A DNA stretch of 64,000 nucleotides from Berryella wangjianweii (GCA_013201155.1 CP053716.1:1736001-1800000); one strand, 5' to 3'. Numbered from the stretch's first letter, positions 51,812 to 61,063 are shown. Notes: a model not told the origin generated them from the sequence alone. Made by a program: numbers and translations.

Positions 51812-52734
51812 GCCCTCGTCATGCAAGCGGGCTCGACGCCCTGGCGCTTGACGAGGCCTTCGACGGCGAGGTGATTCCCCGCGAGCCCATGGCGCGCCAT
51901 ACCACCTACCGCATCGGCGGTCCGGCGCGCGCGTTCGCTCGCGTGCATTCGCTGGGTGCGCTGAACGCCGTGCTGGACGCCTGCGCTCAGGACGGGGTGG
52001 GGTGGTGCATGGTGGGCAAGGGCAGCAACCTGCTGGTGGCCGACGAGGGCACCCCCTGCGCCGTGATCGTGCTGGGGCGCGACTTCCGCTCGCTGGAGTA
52101 CAGCCAGGACACGGGCACCATTGCCGTGGGGGCGGGGCATGCCCTGTCGGGTGTGGTTCAGGAGGCGTTCCGTCGCTCGCTGGGCGGGCTGGAGTTTGCC
52201 GTGGGCACGCCAGGCACGGTGGGCGGGGCCCTGCGCATGAACGCGGGCAGCTCCACCGATTGGATCGGCTCGCGCGTGGCGTCGGTCACCACGTTGCAGC
52301 CGGGTCGAGGGCTGCGCCGCTACCGGGGGTCCGACGTGGCATGGGGCTATCGGACGAGCTCGTTTCTGCCCGACGAGGCGATCGTCGAATGCGAACTTAT
52401 GGTAGAGCGGGCCGACCCCTTCTACATTCGCGGTAAGATGGAGGCCGCTTTGGCCAAGCGCGGCAAGACCCAGCCGCTCACATCCCTCACCTGCGGAAGC
52501 GTGTTTCGCAACCCTGAGGGTCATGCAGCGGCGCAGCTGATCGAGGCCTGTGGGCTGAAGGGTCTGCGCGCAGGCGGGGCCCAGGTGTCGCCGGTCCACG
52601 CCAATTTCATCGTGAACGAGGGCGGCGCTACGGCCAGCGACGTGATGCGGCTCATCACTACCATTCAGGCGAAGGTGTACGAGGAACATGGCATCGAACT
52701 ACAACCGGAAGTCCGCTTCCTCGGGTTCGCGTAG
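51808..52734 (+). CDS. murB: UDP-N-acetylenolpyruvoylglucosamine reductase MurB
   Basis: A 308-residue FAD enzyme that reduces enolpyruvyl-UDP-GlcNAc to UDP-MurNAc. FAD-binding motifs are HTTYRIGGPARAF, VGKGSNLLVADEG and FAVGTPGTVGGALRMNAG; the catalytic Ser lies in LTCGSVFRNPEG. It starts with GTG in the murC stop codon. MurA is not encoded in the window. Confidence 0.95.
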   Translation: MSPRHASGLDALALDEAFDGEVIPREPMARHTTYRIGGPARAFARVHSLGALNAVLDACAQDGVGWCMVGKGSNLLVADEGTPCAVIVLGRDFRSLEYSQDTGTIAVGAGHALSGVVQEAFRRSLGGLEFAVGTPGTVGGALRMNAGSSTDWIGSRVASVTTLQPGRGLRRYRGSDVAWGYRTSSFLPDEAIVECELMVERADPFYIRGKMEAALAKRGKTQPLTSLTCGSVFRNPEGHAAAQLIEACGLKGLRAGGAQVSPVHANFIVNEGGATASDVMRLITTIQAKVYEEHGIELQPEVRFLGFA

Positions 52735-53746
52735 GGCGTCGCGCATCGGGGCTCCCGCGGGCTTCGATAGCCGTGCCTCCCGTGCTCCGCGCGCCTCTCG
52801 CGCCTCGCGCGACGCTGTGCGCACAGGCCCGCGTCGGGCCCCGCGCGCCGAATCGAATCGCTCCGAGGCCACGCCGCCTGCTCGGGCCGCGGCTCGCCCC
52901 GCGCGGGCCTACGAGAGCGTGCGGATCGGCGACCTTACCCGTCAGGAGCGTCATGAGCGGGCCCAGCAGCGCTCGCGGGCCCTTGCGCTGCGCGTGGGGA
53001 TCGCGGTCGGCGTCGCGGCGGTGCTGCTTGTGGCCTTCCTGGTGCTGCGCTCGTCCAGCGTGTTCTCGATCGACAACGTCAGCGTGAAGGGCGTCGAGCA
53101 CCTCACCTCCACCGAGATGGCGCAGCTTGCCGGCGTGCCCGCCGGCGCCACGCTGCTTGACGTGGACGCGGGGGCCATCGAGCGGCGGATCAAGCGCAAC
53201 GCCTGGGTGAAGAGCGTGTCGGTAAGCCGCGGGTTCCCGCATACCCTGAACATCGACGTGGTCGAGCGAACCGTGGCCGCAGTGGTGGAGGTTCCCGCCG
53301 CCGACGCGCGCACCACCAAGCTGTGGGCGATCTCCTCCGACCGGCTGTGGCTGATGCCGATCCCCGCCAAGGGCACCGAGGCCGCGGCCGCAACCAGCGC
53401 CAAGGTCTACGAAGATGCGGACGCGGCCCTGCACATCACCGACGTTCCCTTCGGCACCACCGCCGCCATCGGCCAGATGTGCACCGACAGCAACGTGCTG
53501 AACGCCTTGGGCATTGTGGACGGCATGACTACCGACCTGGCCAAACGAGTGAAGAGCGTGTCGGCGGCCGGCGAAGAGGAAACGGTTCTGATCTTGGACA
53601 ACGGCGTCGAGATCGCCTTCGGCAAGGCCGAGCACATCCGCGACAAGGAGCGCGTGGTGCTTAAGATCCTTGAAGAAAACGAGGGCAAGGTGTCGTACAT
53701 CAACGTCCGCTCGGTGTCGAAGCCCACCTGGCGCGCGGTGGCGTAG
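52688..53746 (+). CDS. ftsQ: Cell division protein FtsQ
   Basis: A 352-residue bitopic membrane protein. The first 95 residues are Arg/Ala/Ser-rich and probably disordered in the cytoplasm; then comes one membrane segment (VGIAVGVAAVLLVAFLVLR). A POTRA domain follows (FSIDNVSVKGVEHLTSTEMA), then the FtsQ beta domain. It links FtsL and FtsB to the rest of the divisome. Its start lies 47 bp inside murB, an unusually long overlap, but the frame and POTRA domain are clear. Confidence 0.93.
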   Translation: MASNYNRKSASSGSRRASRIGAPAGFDSRASRAPRASRASRDAVRTGPRRAPRAESNRSEATPPARAAARPARAYESVRIGDLTRQERHERAQQRSRALALRVGIAVGVAAVLLVAFLVLRSSSVFSIDNVSVKGVEHLTSTEMAQLAGVPAGATLLDVDAGAIERRIKRNAWVKSVSVSRGFPHTLNIDVVERTVAAVVEVPAADARTTKLWAISSDRLWLMPIPAKGTEAAAATSAKVYEDADAALHITDVPFGTTAAIGQMCTDSNVLNALGIVDGMTTDLAKRVKSVSAAGEEETVLILDNGVEIAFGKAEHIRDKERVVLKILEENEGKVSYINVRSVSKPTWRAVA

Positions 53747-53825
53747 GGCGTTCACCAGGGGCGTTTCGCTCGTACGCTCGCTCGCGTGATTCGCGTGTTC
53801 ATCGGGCAATCACGTGGTCATTGCG

Positions 53826-53853
53826 TTGCATTCGATGTCTCATCGTGTACAAT
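53826..53853 (+). promoter_or_regulatory. Candidate promoter of ftsZ
   Basis: TTGCAT and TACAAT are separated by 16 bp in the 183-bp gap before ftsZ, about 77 bp upstream of the start codon. Confidence 0.6.
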
Positions 53854-53929
53854 CGAGCGAGCATAAGCGCTTACCATCAGCGCATCCATCTGGAATCGCA
53901 GCTCAAAAGCTCAGGATGTGGAGGAAACT

Positions 53930-55093
53930 ATGTCAGGCAAGGTTGGCTCTGAGCATCTGGCGGTCATCAAGGTAGTCGGCGTCGGCGGCGGCGGAACCAA
54001 TGCGGTCAACCGCATGGTCGAGGCGGGGGTCCGCGGCGTGGAATTCATCGCCGTGAACACCGATCACCAGGCTCTTCTGATGTCGGACGCAGACCGAACC
54101 ATCCACATCGGCGAGGATCTGACGCGCGGCCTGGGCGCCGGCGCGAATCCCGAGGTGGGCTGCCAGGCGGCCGAGGAAAGCCGCGACGAGATCCGCGAGG
54201 CCCTTGCCGAGGCCGACATGGTGTTCGTCACCGCAGGCGAGGGAGGCGGCACCGGCACGGGAGCCGCGCCGGTGGTGGCGCAGATCGCCCGCGAGGAGAT
54301 CGGCGCCCTTACCGTGGGCATCGTCACCAAGCCCTTCTCGTTCGAGGGGCGCACGCGCCGCAATCAGGCCGATCAGGGCGTCGAGCTGCTGTCGCAGAAG
54401 GTTGACACCCTCATCGTGATCCCCAACGACCGCCTGCTTGAGGTGGTCGATAAGAAGACCAGCATGCTGGACGCCTTCCGCATCGCTGACGACACGCTGC
54501 GCCAGGGTATCCAGGGCGTCACCGACCTCATCACCATCCCGGGCCTGATCAACCTCGACTTCGCGGACATCCGCACGGTCATGAAGGATGCGGGCACGGC
54601 CATGATGGGCATCGGCGTCTCCTCCGGCGAGAACCGCGCCCTCGACGCCGCGCAGCAGGCCACCAACTCCAACCTCCTGGAAACCTCGATCGAGGGCGCC
54701 TCGCGCGTGCTGTTCTCGATCGCGGGCGGCCCCGACCTCACCCTTACCGAGGTGGACGCCGCAGCGCGCACGGTCGAGGCCTGCGCCGACGAGAACGCCA
54801 ACATCATCTACGGTCAGATCGTGGACGAAACGATGGGCGATGCCGTGCGCATCACCGTGATCGCCACCGGGTTCAAGGCCGTCGAGAGCCAGTCGGCGCT
54901 CGACTTCGCCCGCAAGGACCTGTTCGCGTCCACCGCGCAGGACTCCGCAGCCTCCGCGTCGGCCTACGCCGCCTCGTCGGTCAGCCGTGCTCCGCAGGCG
55001 CCGGCGTCCAGTCGCAGCGCCGCACAGGCGCCGGCGTCCAGCCGTTTCGCGGATGAGGACTACATCCCCGACTTCCTCAAACGTCAGCGCTAG
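53930..55093 (+). CDS. ftsZ: Cell division GTPase FtsZ
   Basis: A 387-residue tubulin homologue that forms the division ring. The N-terminal [15 protein letters not shown], the tubulin signature [13 protein letters not shown] and [15 protein letters not shown] [11 protein letters not shown] are seen. A short Ala/Ser-rich linker leads to the C-terminal peptide [13 protein letters not shown], which in actinobacteria binds SepF. The ATG at 53930 has GGAGG 5 bases upstream; an in-frame GTG at 53918 overlaps that site. No FtsA gene is present, so SepF is the likely membrane anchor. Confidence 0.98.
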   Translation: MSGKVGSEHLAVIKVVGVGGGGTNAVNRMVEAGVRGVEFIAVNTDHQALLMSDADRTIHIGEDLTRGLGAGANPEVGCQAAEESRDEIREALAEADMVFVTAGEGGGTGTGAAPVVAQIAREEIGALTVGIVTKPFSFEGRTRRNQADQGVELLSQKVDTLIVIPNDRLLEVVDKKTSMLDAFRIADDTLRQGIQGVTDLITIPGLINLDFADIRTVMKDAGTAMMGIGVSSGENRALDAAQQATNSNLLETSIEGASRVLFSIAGGPDLTLTEVDAAARTVEACADENANIIYGQIVDETMGDAVRITVIATGFKAVESQSALDFARKDLFASTAQDSAASASAYAASSVSRAPQAPASSRSAAQAPASSRFADEDYIPDFLKRQR

Positions 55094-55098
55094 AGCGC

Positions 55099-55938
55099 AT
55101 GGACGTTCCGCACGACAGTCTGCCTTTGCCTCATCTCGATGCGCGCCAGCTGGGCGCGCATCGTCTTACCCTGCTGACTGACGACGCCCTGTTTCGGGCC
55201 GTCGGCGTGCGCATGGGCTTCACCACACGCGACCAGGGGGTGAGCGAAGGCTCTTTCAGCAGCCTGAACCTTGGGCTTCACGTGGGCGATCGCGCCGATG
55301 CCGTACATGCCAACCGTGCGCGCCTGCTTGATGCCCTGGGGGCCCCGCAGGCTTCGCTGATCGTGCCCCACCAGGTTCACGGCACCCATCTGGAATGCGT
55401 GGACGACGGCGATCCCGTCGCGTTGAACGCCGCACGGCATCGTGCTGATCAAGGCTGCGATGCGCTGACCTGCAGCGTTTCGGGTGTAACCGTGCTGCTG
55501 AACTTCGCCGACTGCCTGCCGTTGATTCTCGCGGCTCCTACGGGAGCCTTCGCTGTCGTGCATGCGGGCTGGCGCGGCGCCTTCGACCGCATTGCCTCCC
55601 GGGCTCTGGCCGCGCTGTGCCGGCAGGGTGGGGGCTGCGAGCCCTCGCAGGTGAACGCCTACATCGGGCCGCATATCTGTTCGCGATGCTTCGAAACGTC
55701 CGCGGAGCTGGCAGCGCGTTTCGCCGAGCGCTTCGGGCCCCAGGCGGCGCCTGATGCGCGTCACGTGAGCCTTGCGCAGGCGGTGCGCGTCGACCTGGCA
55801 CGCGGCGGCATCGACGAGCGCAGGGTATGCGAGGCGAGGGCCTGCACGGTCGAGGAGGGCGAGCGGTTCTTCTCGTATCGCGCATCAGGGGGAGCAGGTG
55901 GGCGCCATGGCGCCGTGGCATTCAGGGAGGAACGGTAG
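55099..55938 (+). CDS. pgeF: Peptidoglycan editing factor PgeF (YfiH, laccase-domain)
   Basis: A 279-residue protein of the YfiH/DUF152 family, which in E. coli hydrolyses wrongly built UDP-MurNAc-L-Ser precursors. Conserved zinc-site stretches are VPHQVHGT, NFADCLPL, VVHAGWRGA and YIGPHICSRCFE. It begins 5 bp after ftsZ and is followed by yggS, the usual actinobacterial order. Confidence 0.92.
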   Translation: MDVPHDSLPLPHLDARQLGAHRLTLLTDDALFRAVGVRMGFTTRDQGVSEGSFSSLNLGLHVGDRADAVHANRARLLDALGAPQASLIVPHQVHGTHLECVDDGDPVALNAARHRADQGCDALTCSVSGVTVLLNFADCLPLILAAPTGAFAVVHAGWRGAFDRIASRALAALCRQGGGCEPSQVNAYIGPHICSRCFETSAELAARFAERFGPQAAPDARHVSLAQAVRVDLARGGIDERRVCEARACTVEEGERFFSYRASGGAGGRHGAVAFREER

Positions 55939-55940
55939 AC

Positions 55941-56663
55941 GTGCACGAAATGGGACGATATGCGCAGGTTGCAACCGAGCTGCAGGATGTGTGCGACCAC
56001 GCCCTGCGCCCCTTCGAGTCGGTGTGCCTGGTGGCGGTGTCCAAGACGGTGGGTTCCGACCAGGTGGCTGCGGCCATAGCCCAGGGCGCAGGCGACTTCG
56101 GCGAGAACCGCCCCGATGCCCTGATGGAGAAGCAGGCTTTGTTCCCGCAGGTGCGCTGGCACTTCATCGGCAACATCCAGTCGCGCCGAATCGGCGATAT
56201 CGTGGGCCGCGCCGCGCTTATCCACTCGCTGTGCCAGTTGAAGCATGCGCATCGCATCGATGAGGTGGCAGCAGGGCTGGGCATCGTGCAGGACGTGCTC
56301 ATCGAGGTGAACGTATCGGGTGAGGAGTCGAAGAGCGGCGTGTCCCCGCGCGAGGTGGTGGATTTCGCGCGCCAGGTGAGCGAGCTTCAGCATGTGCGCC
56401 TGCGCGGCCTGATGACCATGGCCCCTCAGGGTGACCCGCAGCGTGCCCGCGAGGTGTTCGAAGAGCTGGCCTACCTGAAGGAGCTGGTGTGCGCTCATCT
56501 TTCCGATGAGGTTGCCGCCGAGGTCAGCGAGCTGTCAATGGGCATGAGCGGGGATTGGCGCGAGGCCGTGTTCGCCGGCGCCACAATCGTGCGCATCGGA
56601 CGGGCGGTGTTCTCCGACGAGTCGATCGAGCGCTTCGCGCCACGGCGTGAAGATGAGCGGTAG
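55941..56663 (+). CDS. yggS: PLP homeostasis protein YggS
   Basis: A 240-residue alanine-racemase-like TIM barrel without known catalysis that binds PLP and balances vitamin B6 and amino acid pools. The PLP lysine lies in LVAVSKTVG; GENRPDALMEK, WHFIGNIQSRR, LIEVNVSGEESKSG and LSMGMSGDWREAV are family motifs. The GTG at 55941 is chosen because GGGAGG stands 10 bases before it, against 19 for the next ATG. It lies 2 bp after pgeF. Confidence 0.93.
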   Translation: MHEMGRYAQVATELQDVCDHALRPFESVCLVAVSKTVGSDQVAAAIAQGAGDFGENRPDALMEKQALFPQVRWHFIGNIQSRRIGDIVGRAALIHSLCQLKHAHRIDEVAAGLGIVQDVLIEVNVSGEESKSGVSPREVVDFARQVSELQHVRLRGLMTMAPQGDPQRAREVFEELAYLKELVCAHLSDEVAAEVSELSMGMSGDWREAVFAGATIVRIGRAVFSDESIERFAPRREDER

Positions 56664-56699
56664 GCTCCGCTGAGCGCGGCGGGCGTGCCGGGCCTGCTT

Positions 56700-56705
56700 T
56701 ATAAT
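56700..56705 (+). promoter_or_regulatory. Candidate -10 element of sepF
   Basis: A consensus TATAAT, 60 bp before the sepF start; no clear -35 is seen. Confidence 0.5.
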
Positions 56706-56764
56706 TGCGCTAACGCGGTGTGTTCAGCTGAGATGCTGCCCTAACAAGAGAGATGGTGATTACT

Positions 56765-57604
56765 ATGGCAGGCTTCATCCCGTCTGAGGGAGATGGTGGT
56801 TTCCTGGGAGGGCTGAGGGCCCGCCTGGGCTTCAACGATGATGCCGGGTCGTCCGCGCGCAGCGCGCGCTCGTCGTCGCGTCCGTCACGTTCCGCGCGTG
56901 GCGCCCATCCCGTCGATCAGGACGATTTCGACGCGCCCTCGCATGAAGCCGAGGAGTTCGCCGAGTACGGCCCCGACTACGCCTATGCCGACGACGCTTA
57001 CGATGCGCCCTCCTCCGGCGCCCCTACCACCGAGTTCGCTCCGCTGGTGTCCAACGATGAGATTCGCCGTACGTCCGGCCGCCTTGGACGCGACCCGCTC
57101 AGGGCGTCGGATGAGGCTCCCGTCATCTCGGCGAACGGTCGCATGCTGGTGGAGAAGCCCTCGTCGGCTCACCTGTCGCCGCGCGGTCGCGTCGAGCGCG
57201 AGTCAGGCTCGCGGGCCGAGGCGCGCTCCTCGGGGCTGAACAACCTGTTCTCCTCCACCACGCCCGAGCCGACGGCGGCCCCCGCGCCCGTCCGTGCGGC
57301 CGCGGCTTCCGCTGCGGCGCCTGCCCGCAGCTCCTCGGCGCGTTCGCTGTCGGTGCTGCGTCCCACGGCGTATGGCGATGTGGAGCGCGTGGCCAAGATC
57401 GTGAAGGGCGGCGACGTGGTGGTGATCGTACTGCGCAACACGCCGGACGACCTGGCCCGTCGCATCCTCGACTTCGCCTTCGGCGTGTGCAGCGCCCTGG
57501 AGGCATCCGTCGAGCATCCCGCCGACAAGGTGTTCGCCCTGTCGCGCGGCGCCGGCCTGACGTTCGCCGAGACGAGCGCCTTGCGCAAGCAGGGCGTGCT
57601 CTGA
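56765..57604 (+). CDS. sepF: Cell division protein SepF
   Basis: A 279-residue SepF, longer than usual (150-220). The N-terminus MAGFIPSEGDGGFLGGLRARLG fits a membrane-binding amphipathic helix. About 180 acidic and Ala/Ser-rich residues follow without a domain. The last 80 residues are the SepF core (VLRPTAYGDVERVAKIVKGG, ARRILDFAFGVCSAL). SepF anchors FtsZ to the membrane in actinobacteria. The ATG at 56765 has GGTGAT 5 bases before it, matching the anti-SD; an ATG at 56753 is an alternative. Its stop overlaps the proC start by 1 base. Confidence 0.93.
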   Translation: MAGFIPSEGDGGFLGGLRARLGFNDDAGSSARSARSSSRPSRSARGAHPVDQDDFDAPSHEAEEFAEYGPDYAYADDAYDAPSSGAPTTEFAPLVSNDEIRRTSGRLGRDPLRASDEAPVISANGRMLVEKPSSAHLSPRGRVERESGSRAEARSSGLNNLFSSTTPEPTAAPAPVRAAAASAAAPARSSSARSLSVLRPTAYGDVERVAKIVKGGDVVVIVLRNTPDDLARRILDFAFGVCSALEASVEHPADKVFALSRGAGLTFAETSALRKQGVL

Positions 57605-58452
57605 TGATCGAATCGCCCTGCAGCCGCGTGCTGGTCGTGGGTGCGGGCACCATGGGGGAGGCCCTGATCGCGGGGTGGCTGCGTCCGCAGCCCCCGGCAC
57701 CCGCCCTGCTCGACGCGCGCCAGGTGGCCGCCGTGAACGCCCGCCCTGCGCGTTCGGACGAGCTGACGGCGCGCTATGGGATCGCCTGCACCTGCGATGT
57801 CGCGCAGGCACCGTCGGCCGACGTGGTGGTGCTTGCGGTCAAGCCCCAGAAGATGGCCGAGGTGGTGCGTCAGGCAAACGGACGCGGCCCCTTCGCTCCC
57901 GATGCCCGGCGCCTGTACGTGTCCATTGCCGCCGGGGTCTCCACCGCCGCTCTTGAGCGGCTGCTGCCCGAGGGCTCGCCCGTGGTGCGCGCCATGCCCA
58001 ACATGCCGCTCAGAATCGGTGCGGGGGCCACGGCCCTCTGCGCGGGCGCGCATGCCGGCGAGGCCGACCTGCGTTGCGCAAGCCGGCTGTTCTCGTGCTT
58101 CGGGCTGGTGGAGAAGGTTTCCGAACAGCTGATGGATGCCGTGTGCGCCGTCAGCGGGTCGGGCCCCGCCTACGTGGCGGCCTTCGTCGAGGCCCTGCGC
58201 GATGCGGGGCAGGCCTGCGGGCTTGAGCGAGGGCTTTCCGAGCGGCTGGCGCTGCAGACGGTGCTGGGCACCGCGCGCATGCTGGCGGAGGGCAATCAGT
58301 CGCCCGCCGAACTGCGGCGCTCGATATGCAGTCCCGGTGGAACCACGCTTGCCGCGCTTGACGCGATGAGCGCCTCGGGGTTCGATAGCGTTCTTGCGCG
58401 CGGGGTGGCCGCGGCATGCAGCAGATCCAAGGAGCTAGGAGCCCCGTCGTGA
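57604..58452 (+). CDS. proC: Pyrroline-5-carboxylate reductase
   Basis: A 282-residue enzyme that makes proline from pyrroline-5-carboxylate with NAD(P)H. The dinucleotide loop is VVGAGTMGEALIAGW; VVLAVKPQKM, VRAMPNMPL, VSGSGPAYVAAFVEAL and CSPGGTTLAALDAM are conserved. Start and stop overlap sepF and yggT by one base each (TGATG), so the three are translationally coupled. ProC beside sepF and yggT is common in Gram-positive bacteria. Confidence 0.95.
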   Translation: MIESPCSRVLVVGAGTMGEALIAGWLRPQPPAPALLDARQVAAVNARPARSDELTARYGIACTCDVAQAPSADVVVLAVKPQKMAEVVRQANGRGPFAPDARRLYVSIAAGVSTAALERLLPEGSPVVRAMPNMPLRIGAGATALCAGAHAGEADLRCASRLFSCFGLVEKVSEQLMDAVCAVSGSGPAYVAAFVEALRDAGQACGLERGLSERLALQTVLGTARMLAEGNQSPAELRRSICSPGGTTLAALDAMSASGFDSVLARGVAAACSRSKELGAPS

Positions 58453-58706
58453 TGTTCAAGAGCCTTATCGTCTCACTGTCCGACGCATACAGCATGGTGC
58501 TGTTCATCTACGTTCTGATGTCGTGGATTCCCACCTCATCGGGAATCGTGGGCGATGTGTACAAGGTGCTCGGGCGCGTGTGCGAGCCCTACCTCAGCCT
58601 GTTCAGGCGGCTCATTCCCCCCATTGGAGGAATGGTGGACATAACCCCCATCATCGCGCTGCTTGTACTACAATTCGGTGTACGATTTATTGTGAGCCTG
58701 CTGTAG
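58452..58706 (+). CDS. yggT: YggT family membrane protein
   Basis: An 84-residue protein with two hydrophobic segments around the conserved SWIPTSS, then YLSLFRRLIPPIGGMVDITP. The YggT family lies next to sepF and divIVA in many Gram-positive and actinobacterial genomes; its function is uncertain, with suggested roles in division or membrane organisation. GGAG stands about 10 bases before the ATG. Confidence 0.9.
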   Translation: MFKSLIVSLSDAYSMVLFIYVLMSWIPTSSGIVGDVYKVLGRVCEPYLSLFRRLIPPIGGMVDITPIIALLVLQFGVRFIVSLL

Positions 58707-58748
58707 CGTCCGCGCTGCACACTGAGGCGTCAAACGAAGGGATACCTC

Positions 58749-59570
58749 ATGGCAATCACGTCGGAAGACATTCAGAAGCAACGCTTCTCTATTGACCGCA
58801 AAGGCTACAACGTCGACGAGGTCGATGTGTTCCTCACCTGCGTGGCTGACGAGCTCGATGCGCTTCATGGGCAGATTTCGAGCCTGAAGGCGCAGCTGGA
58901 AGAGGCGCGCTCGCAGGTTGCGGACCCGGGCGTCACCCAGGCCGTGGCCCCTGTGGCCCCCGCGGCTCCGGTGCCCCCCGTGGTCGCCCCGGTTGCCGCT
59001 CCCGCGCCCGAGCCTGTGTCGGAGGACGCGGCGGCCCTTCAGCAGCGCCTGGCCGACCTCGAGTCGAAGCTGGCCGAGAAGGTGGCCAACGACACGGCTA
59101 TCTCGCAGGCTCTGATCGTGGCCCAGCGCTCGGCGGACGACATCGTGTCGAACGCGCGCTCGCAGGCCACCACCATCGTCAACGAGGCCGATGCCGAGGC
59201 CGAGCGCATCGTGCATCGCGCCGAGGCCGAGCGCGACAAGGTGATCGAGGCCACGCGCGTGCTGGAGGACGCTCGCGAGGAGGTGCGCGTTGAGTACCGC
59301 ACCATGCTGGCCGACTTCATCACCGATGCCTCGCGCAAGCTGAACGAGGTTGACGAGCACGCCCCCAACCGCGCCGCCGCGCGTGCGACGCTCGATCAGG
59401 TGGCTCCCGCTCCGCAGGCGATCGACGGTGCGACTGCCGGATTCGCCCCCGCGCCTGCCGCTGCGGCCGCCGGCGCCTATGCGCCCGCTCAGCCGGCCCC
59501 GTACTTCGAGAAGGACCTGTCGGGCTTCGGCGATGCCGACCAGGCGTTCGACTTCGACGACCCCGACTAG
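58749..59570 (+). CDS. divIVA: DivIVA/Wag31-type polar and septal scaffold protein
   Basis: A 273-residue coiled-coil protein. The N-terminal lipid-binding motif is SEDIQKQRFSIDRKGYNVDE, followed by VDVFL and a first coiled coil. A Pro/Ala/Val-rich linker covers about residues 57-95, then a long second coiled coil runs to about 200, and an Ala/Pro-rich tail ends in acidic FDFDDPD. DivIVA marks curved membrane at poles and septa and directs wall growth in actinobacteria. GAAGGGA precedes the ATG. It lies 42 bp after yggT. Confidence 0.93.
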   Translation: MAITSEDIQKQRFSIDRKGYNVDEVDVFLTCVADELDALHGQISSLKAQLEEARSQVADPGVTQAVAPVAPAAPVPPVVAPVAAPAPEPVSEDAAALQQRLADLESKLAEKVANDTAISQALIVAQRSADDIVSNARSQATTIVNEADAEAERIVHRAEAERDKVIEATRVLEDAREEVRVEYRTMLADFITDASRKLNEVDEHAPNRAAARATLDQVAPAPQAIDGATAGFAPAPAAAAAGAYAPAQPAPYFEKDLSGFGDADQAFDFDDPD

Positions 59571-59579
59571 GCCACGATC

Positions 59580-59882
59580 TTGTCTCATCCGGTAAAGCTG
59601 CATGTGCACGTCACGCCCCGCTCGGGGCGTGACGTTGTTATGGGCAGAGTGAGCGCAGCTGCCGGGCAGCCCGAGCTCGTGCGCTTGCGGGTGCGCGCGG
59701 TGCCCGACCGCGGAAAGGCCAACGAGGCCGTGTGCGCGCTGATCGCGCGTCAGCTGGGCGTTGCGAAGTCGGCCGTCGGCGTGGAGGGCGGCTTCACGGC
59801 ACGCCGCAAGGTGGTGGGAATCGCCGCCGATGAGCAGCTGGTGCGCCAGTGGATGGGGGAGCTTCCCTTGATGGGGGAGTAA
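59580..59882 (+). CDS. DUF167 (YggU) family protein
   Basis: A 100-residue basic protein of the YggU/DUF167 family with VHVTPRSGRD, LRVRAVPDRGKANEAV and the end of the typical small alpha/beta fold. The function is unknown. The start is not certain: TTG at 59580 has no good ribosome binding site, and it follows divIVA by 9 bp, so translation may be coupled. Confidence 0.82.
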   Translation: MSHPVKLHVHVTPRSGRDVVMGRVSAAAGQPELVRLRVRAVPDRGKANEAVCALIARQLGVAKSAVGVEGGFTARRKVVGIAADEQLVRQWMGELPLMGE

Positions 59883-59929
59883 CGGGGTCGCGCGCCGCCG
59901 GCAACCGTGAGGCGATCAGGGGCGAAGGG

Positions 59930-60271
59930 AAGCCGAGTGAGCCGATAAGCCGGGTTCTGTCGTTGAACGGCCATTTATCTACGCCATGCGTCGCCGCATG
60001 GCTCTAGCACGCAACCCGAACGCACGGAAGGGCGGCCGTATCGCGTTCCTATTTGCGCTTGCTCCAGATGGGGTTTGCCAAGCCGCGCCGTTGCCGGCGC
60101 GCTGGTGCGCTCTTACCGCACCGTTTCAGCTTTTCTCCAGATGAACTGGGGAGTCTTCTTTTCTGTGGCACTTTCCGTCGGATCGCTCCGCCCAGCCGTT
60201 AGCTGGCATCTTGCCCTTGGGAGCCCGGACTTTCCTCATGCAGGCATGCGACCGTCTGGCCCACTCAGCTG
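59930..60271 (-). ncRNA. rnpB: RNase P RNA (type A)
   Basis: The catalytic RNA that trims tRNA 5' ends. On the minus strand the 5' part contains the conserved GGAAAGTCCGGGCTC and the 3' part ends with ACAGAACCCGGCTTA. The two ends pair in a 13-bp P1 helix (AGCTGAGTGGGCC with GGCTCACTCGGCT, two wobble pairs). Length is about 340 nt. A TAGAAT -10 box lies 5 bases before P1. Exact ends are estimated from P1. Confidence 0.95.
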
Positions 60272-60275
60272 TGCT

Positions 60276-60281
60276 ATTCTA
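60276..60281 (-). promoter_or_regulatory. Candidate -10 element of rnpB
   Basis: TAGAAT on the minus strand, placed so that transcription begins at the P1 helix of RNase P RNA. Confidence 0.55.
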
Positions 60282-60368
60282 GCAGAACCGAACGGGGCTT
60301 TCGCATGCGGAAGCCGTCGGTTCGGGTGTCCTCGCGCCGTCGCGCACCCTCTGACCGAACGGACAGCC

Positions 60369-60998
60369 ATGAGCATCTGCGCGCTGGTAGCCGCCTCTGA
60401 ATTCAATGCCGAGCATTTCTCCTGCGCTTACAAGACGGGCACGTTCGACGAGGTTATCGCCGTGGATGCGGGATTTGCGCACCTTGAGGCCCTGGGAATC
60501 GCCCCCGACCTTGCTCTGGGCGACTTCGATTCGCTGGGCTACGTTCCCTCGTGCAGGCGCGTGTCGCAGCATGCTCCCGAGAAGGACAAGAGCGACCTTG
60601 AGCTGGCGCTGGAGCGTGCGCTGATGCGCCGATACGACGAGGCCCATGTGTACGGGGCCCTCGGCGGACGCCTCGACCATACGGTGGCGAACCTGCAGCT
60701 GTTCGCGCGCTTCTCCGAACAGGGCATGCGCGTGACGGCCTTCGATCATGGGTCGGCGGTATGCGCGCTGTCAGGCCCCGATGTGCTGGACCTGCCGGCT
60801 CTCGACTTCGGAACCGTGTCGGTGTTCAGCATGTCCGACGAGGCCCAGGGCGTGTTCGAGCGCGGCATGAAGTACGCGCTTGACGACGAGCCGCTGTCGA
60901 ATCGCACGTCGCGCGGCCTGTCGAACGAGCTGACGGGTCAGCCTGCCCTCGTGGGAGTGGAATCCGGCACGCTGCTGGTGTTCCATCCGCTCGTCTGA
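60369..60998 (+). CDS. thiN: Thiamine pyrophosphokinase
   Basis: A 209-residue enzyme that makes thiamine pyrophosphate from thiamine and ATP, a salvage step. Family motifs are VIAVDAGFAHLEALGI, LALGDFDSLG, EKDKSDLELALERAL and GALGGRLDHTVANL. The ATG at 60369 starts the conserved part, but the ribosome binding site is weak and lies in sequence that can fold with an upstream GTTCGG/CCGAAC stem. It precedes the riboswitch-controlled thiC by 172 bp. Confidence 0.93.
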   Translation: MSICALVAASEFNAEHFSCAYKTGTFDEVIAVDAGFAHLEALGIAPDLALGDFDSLGYVPSCRRVSQHAPEKDKSDLELALERALMRRYDEAHVYGALGGRLDHTVANLQLFARFSEQGMRVTAFDHGSAVCALSGPDVLDLPALDFGTVSVFSMSDEAQGVFERGMKYALDDEPLSNRTSRGLSNELTGQPALVGVESGTLLVFHPLV

Positions 60999-61037
60999 TA
61001 CCTGGCGATCTTCGGCCCGCACACGCGGGTCATTCCC

Positions 61038-61043
61038 TATAAT
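61038..61043 (+). promoter_or_regulatory. Candidate -10 element of thiC
   Basis: A consensus TATAAT about 20 bases before the TPP aptamer. Confidence 0.6.
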
Positions 61044-61063
61044 CCGATGCATCGCTCATGCGA

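Noticed and set aside
58416..58451. A longer YggT start at 58416
   Set aside because: The extra 12 residues overlap proC and lie before the good ribosome binding site; the conserved part starts at 58452.
60075..60368. A long N-terminal extension of thiamine pyrophosphokinase
   Set aside because: The open frame runs through the antisense of RNase P RNA and the rnpB promoter; the conserved protein starts at 60369.
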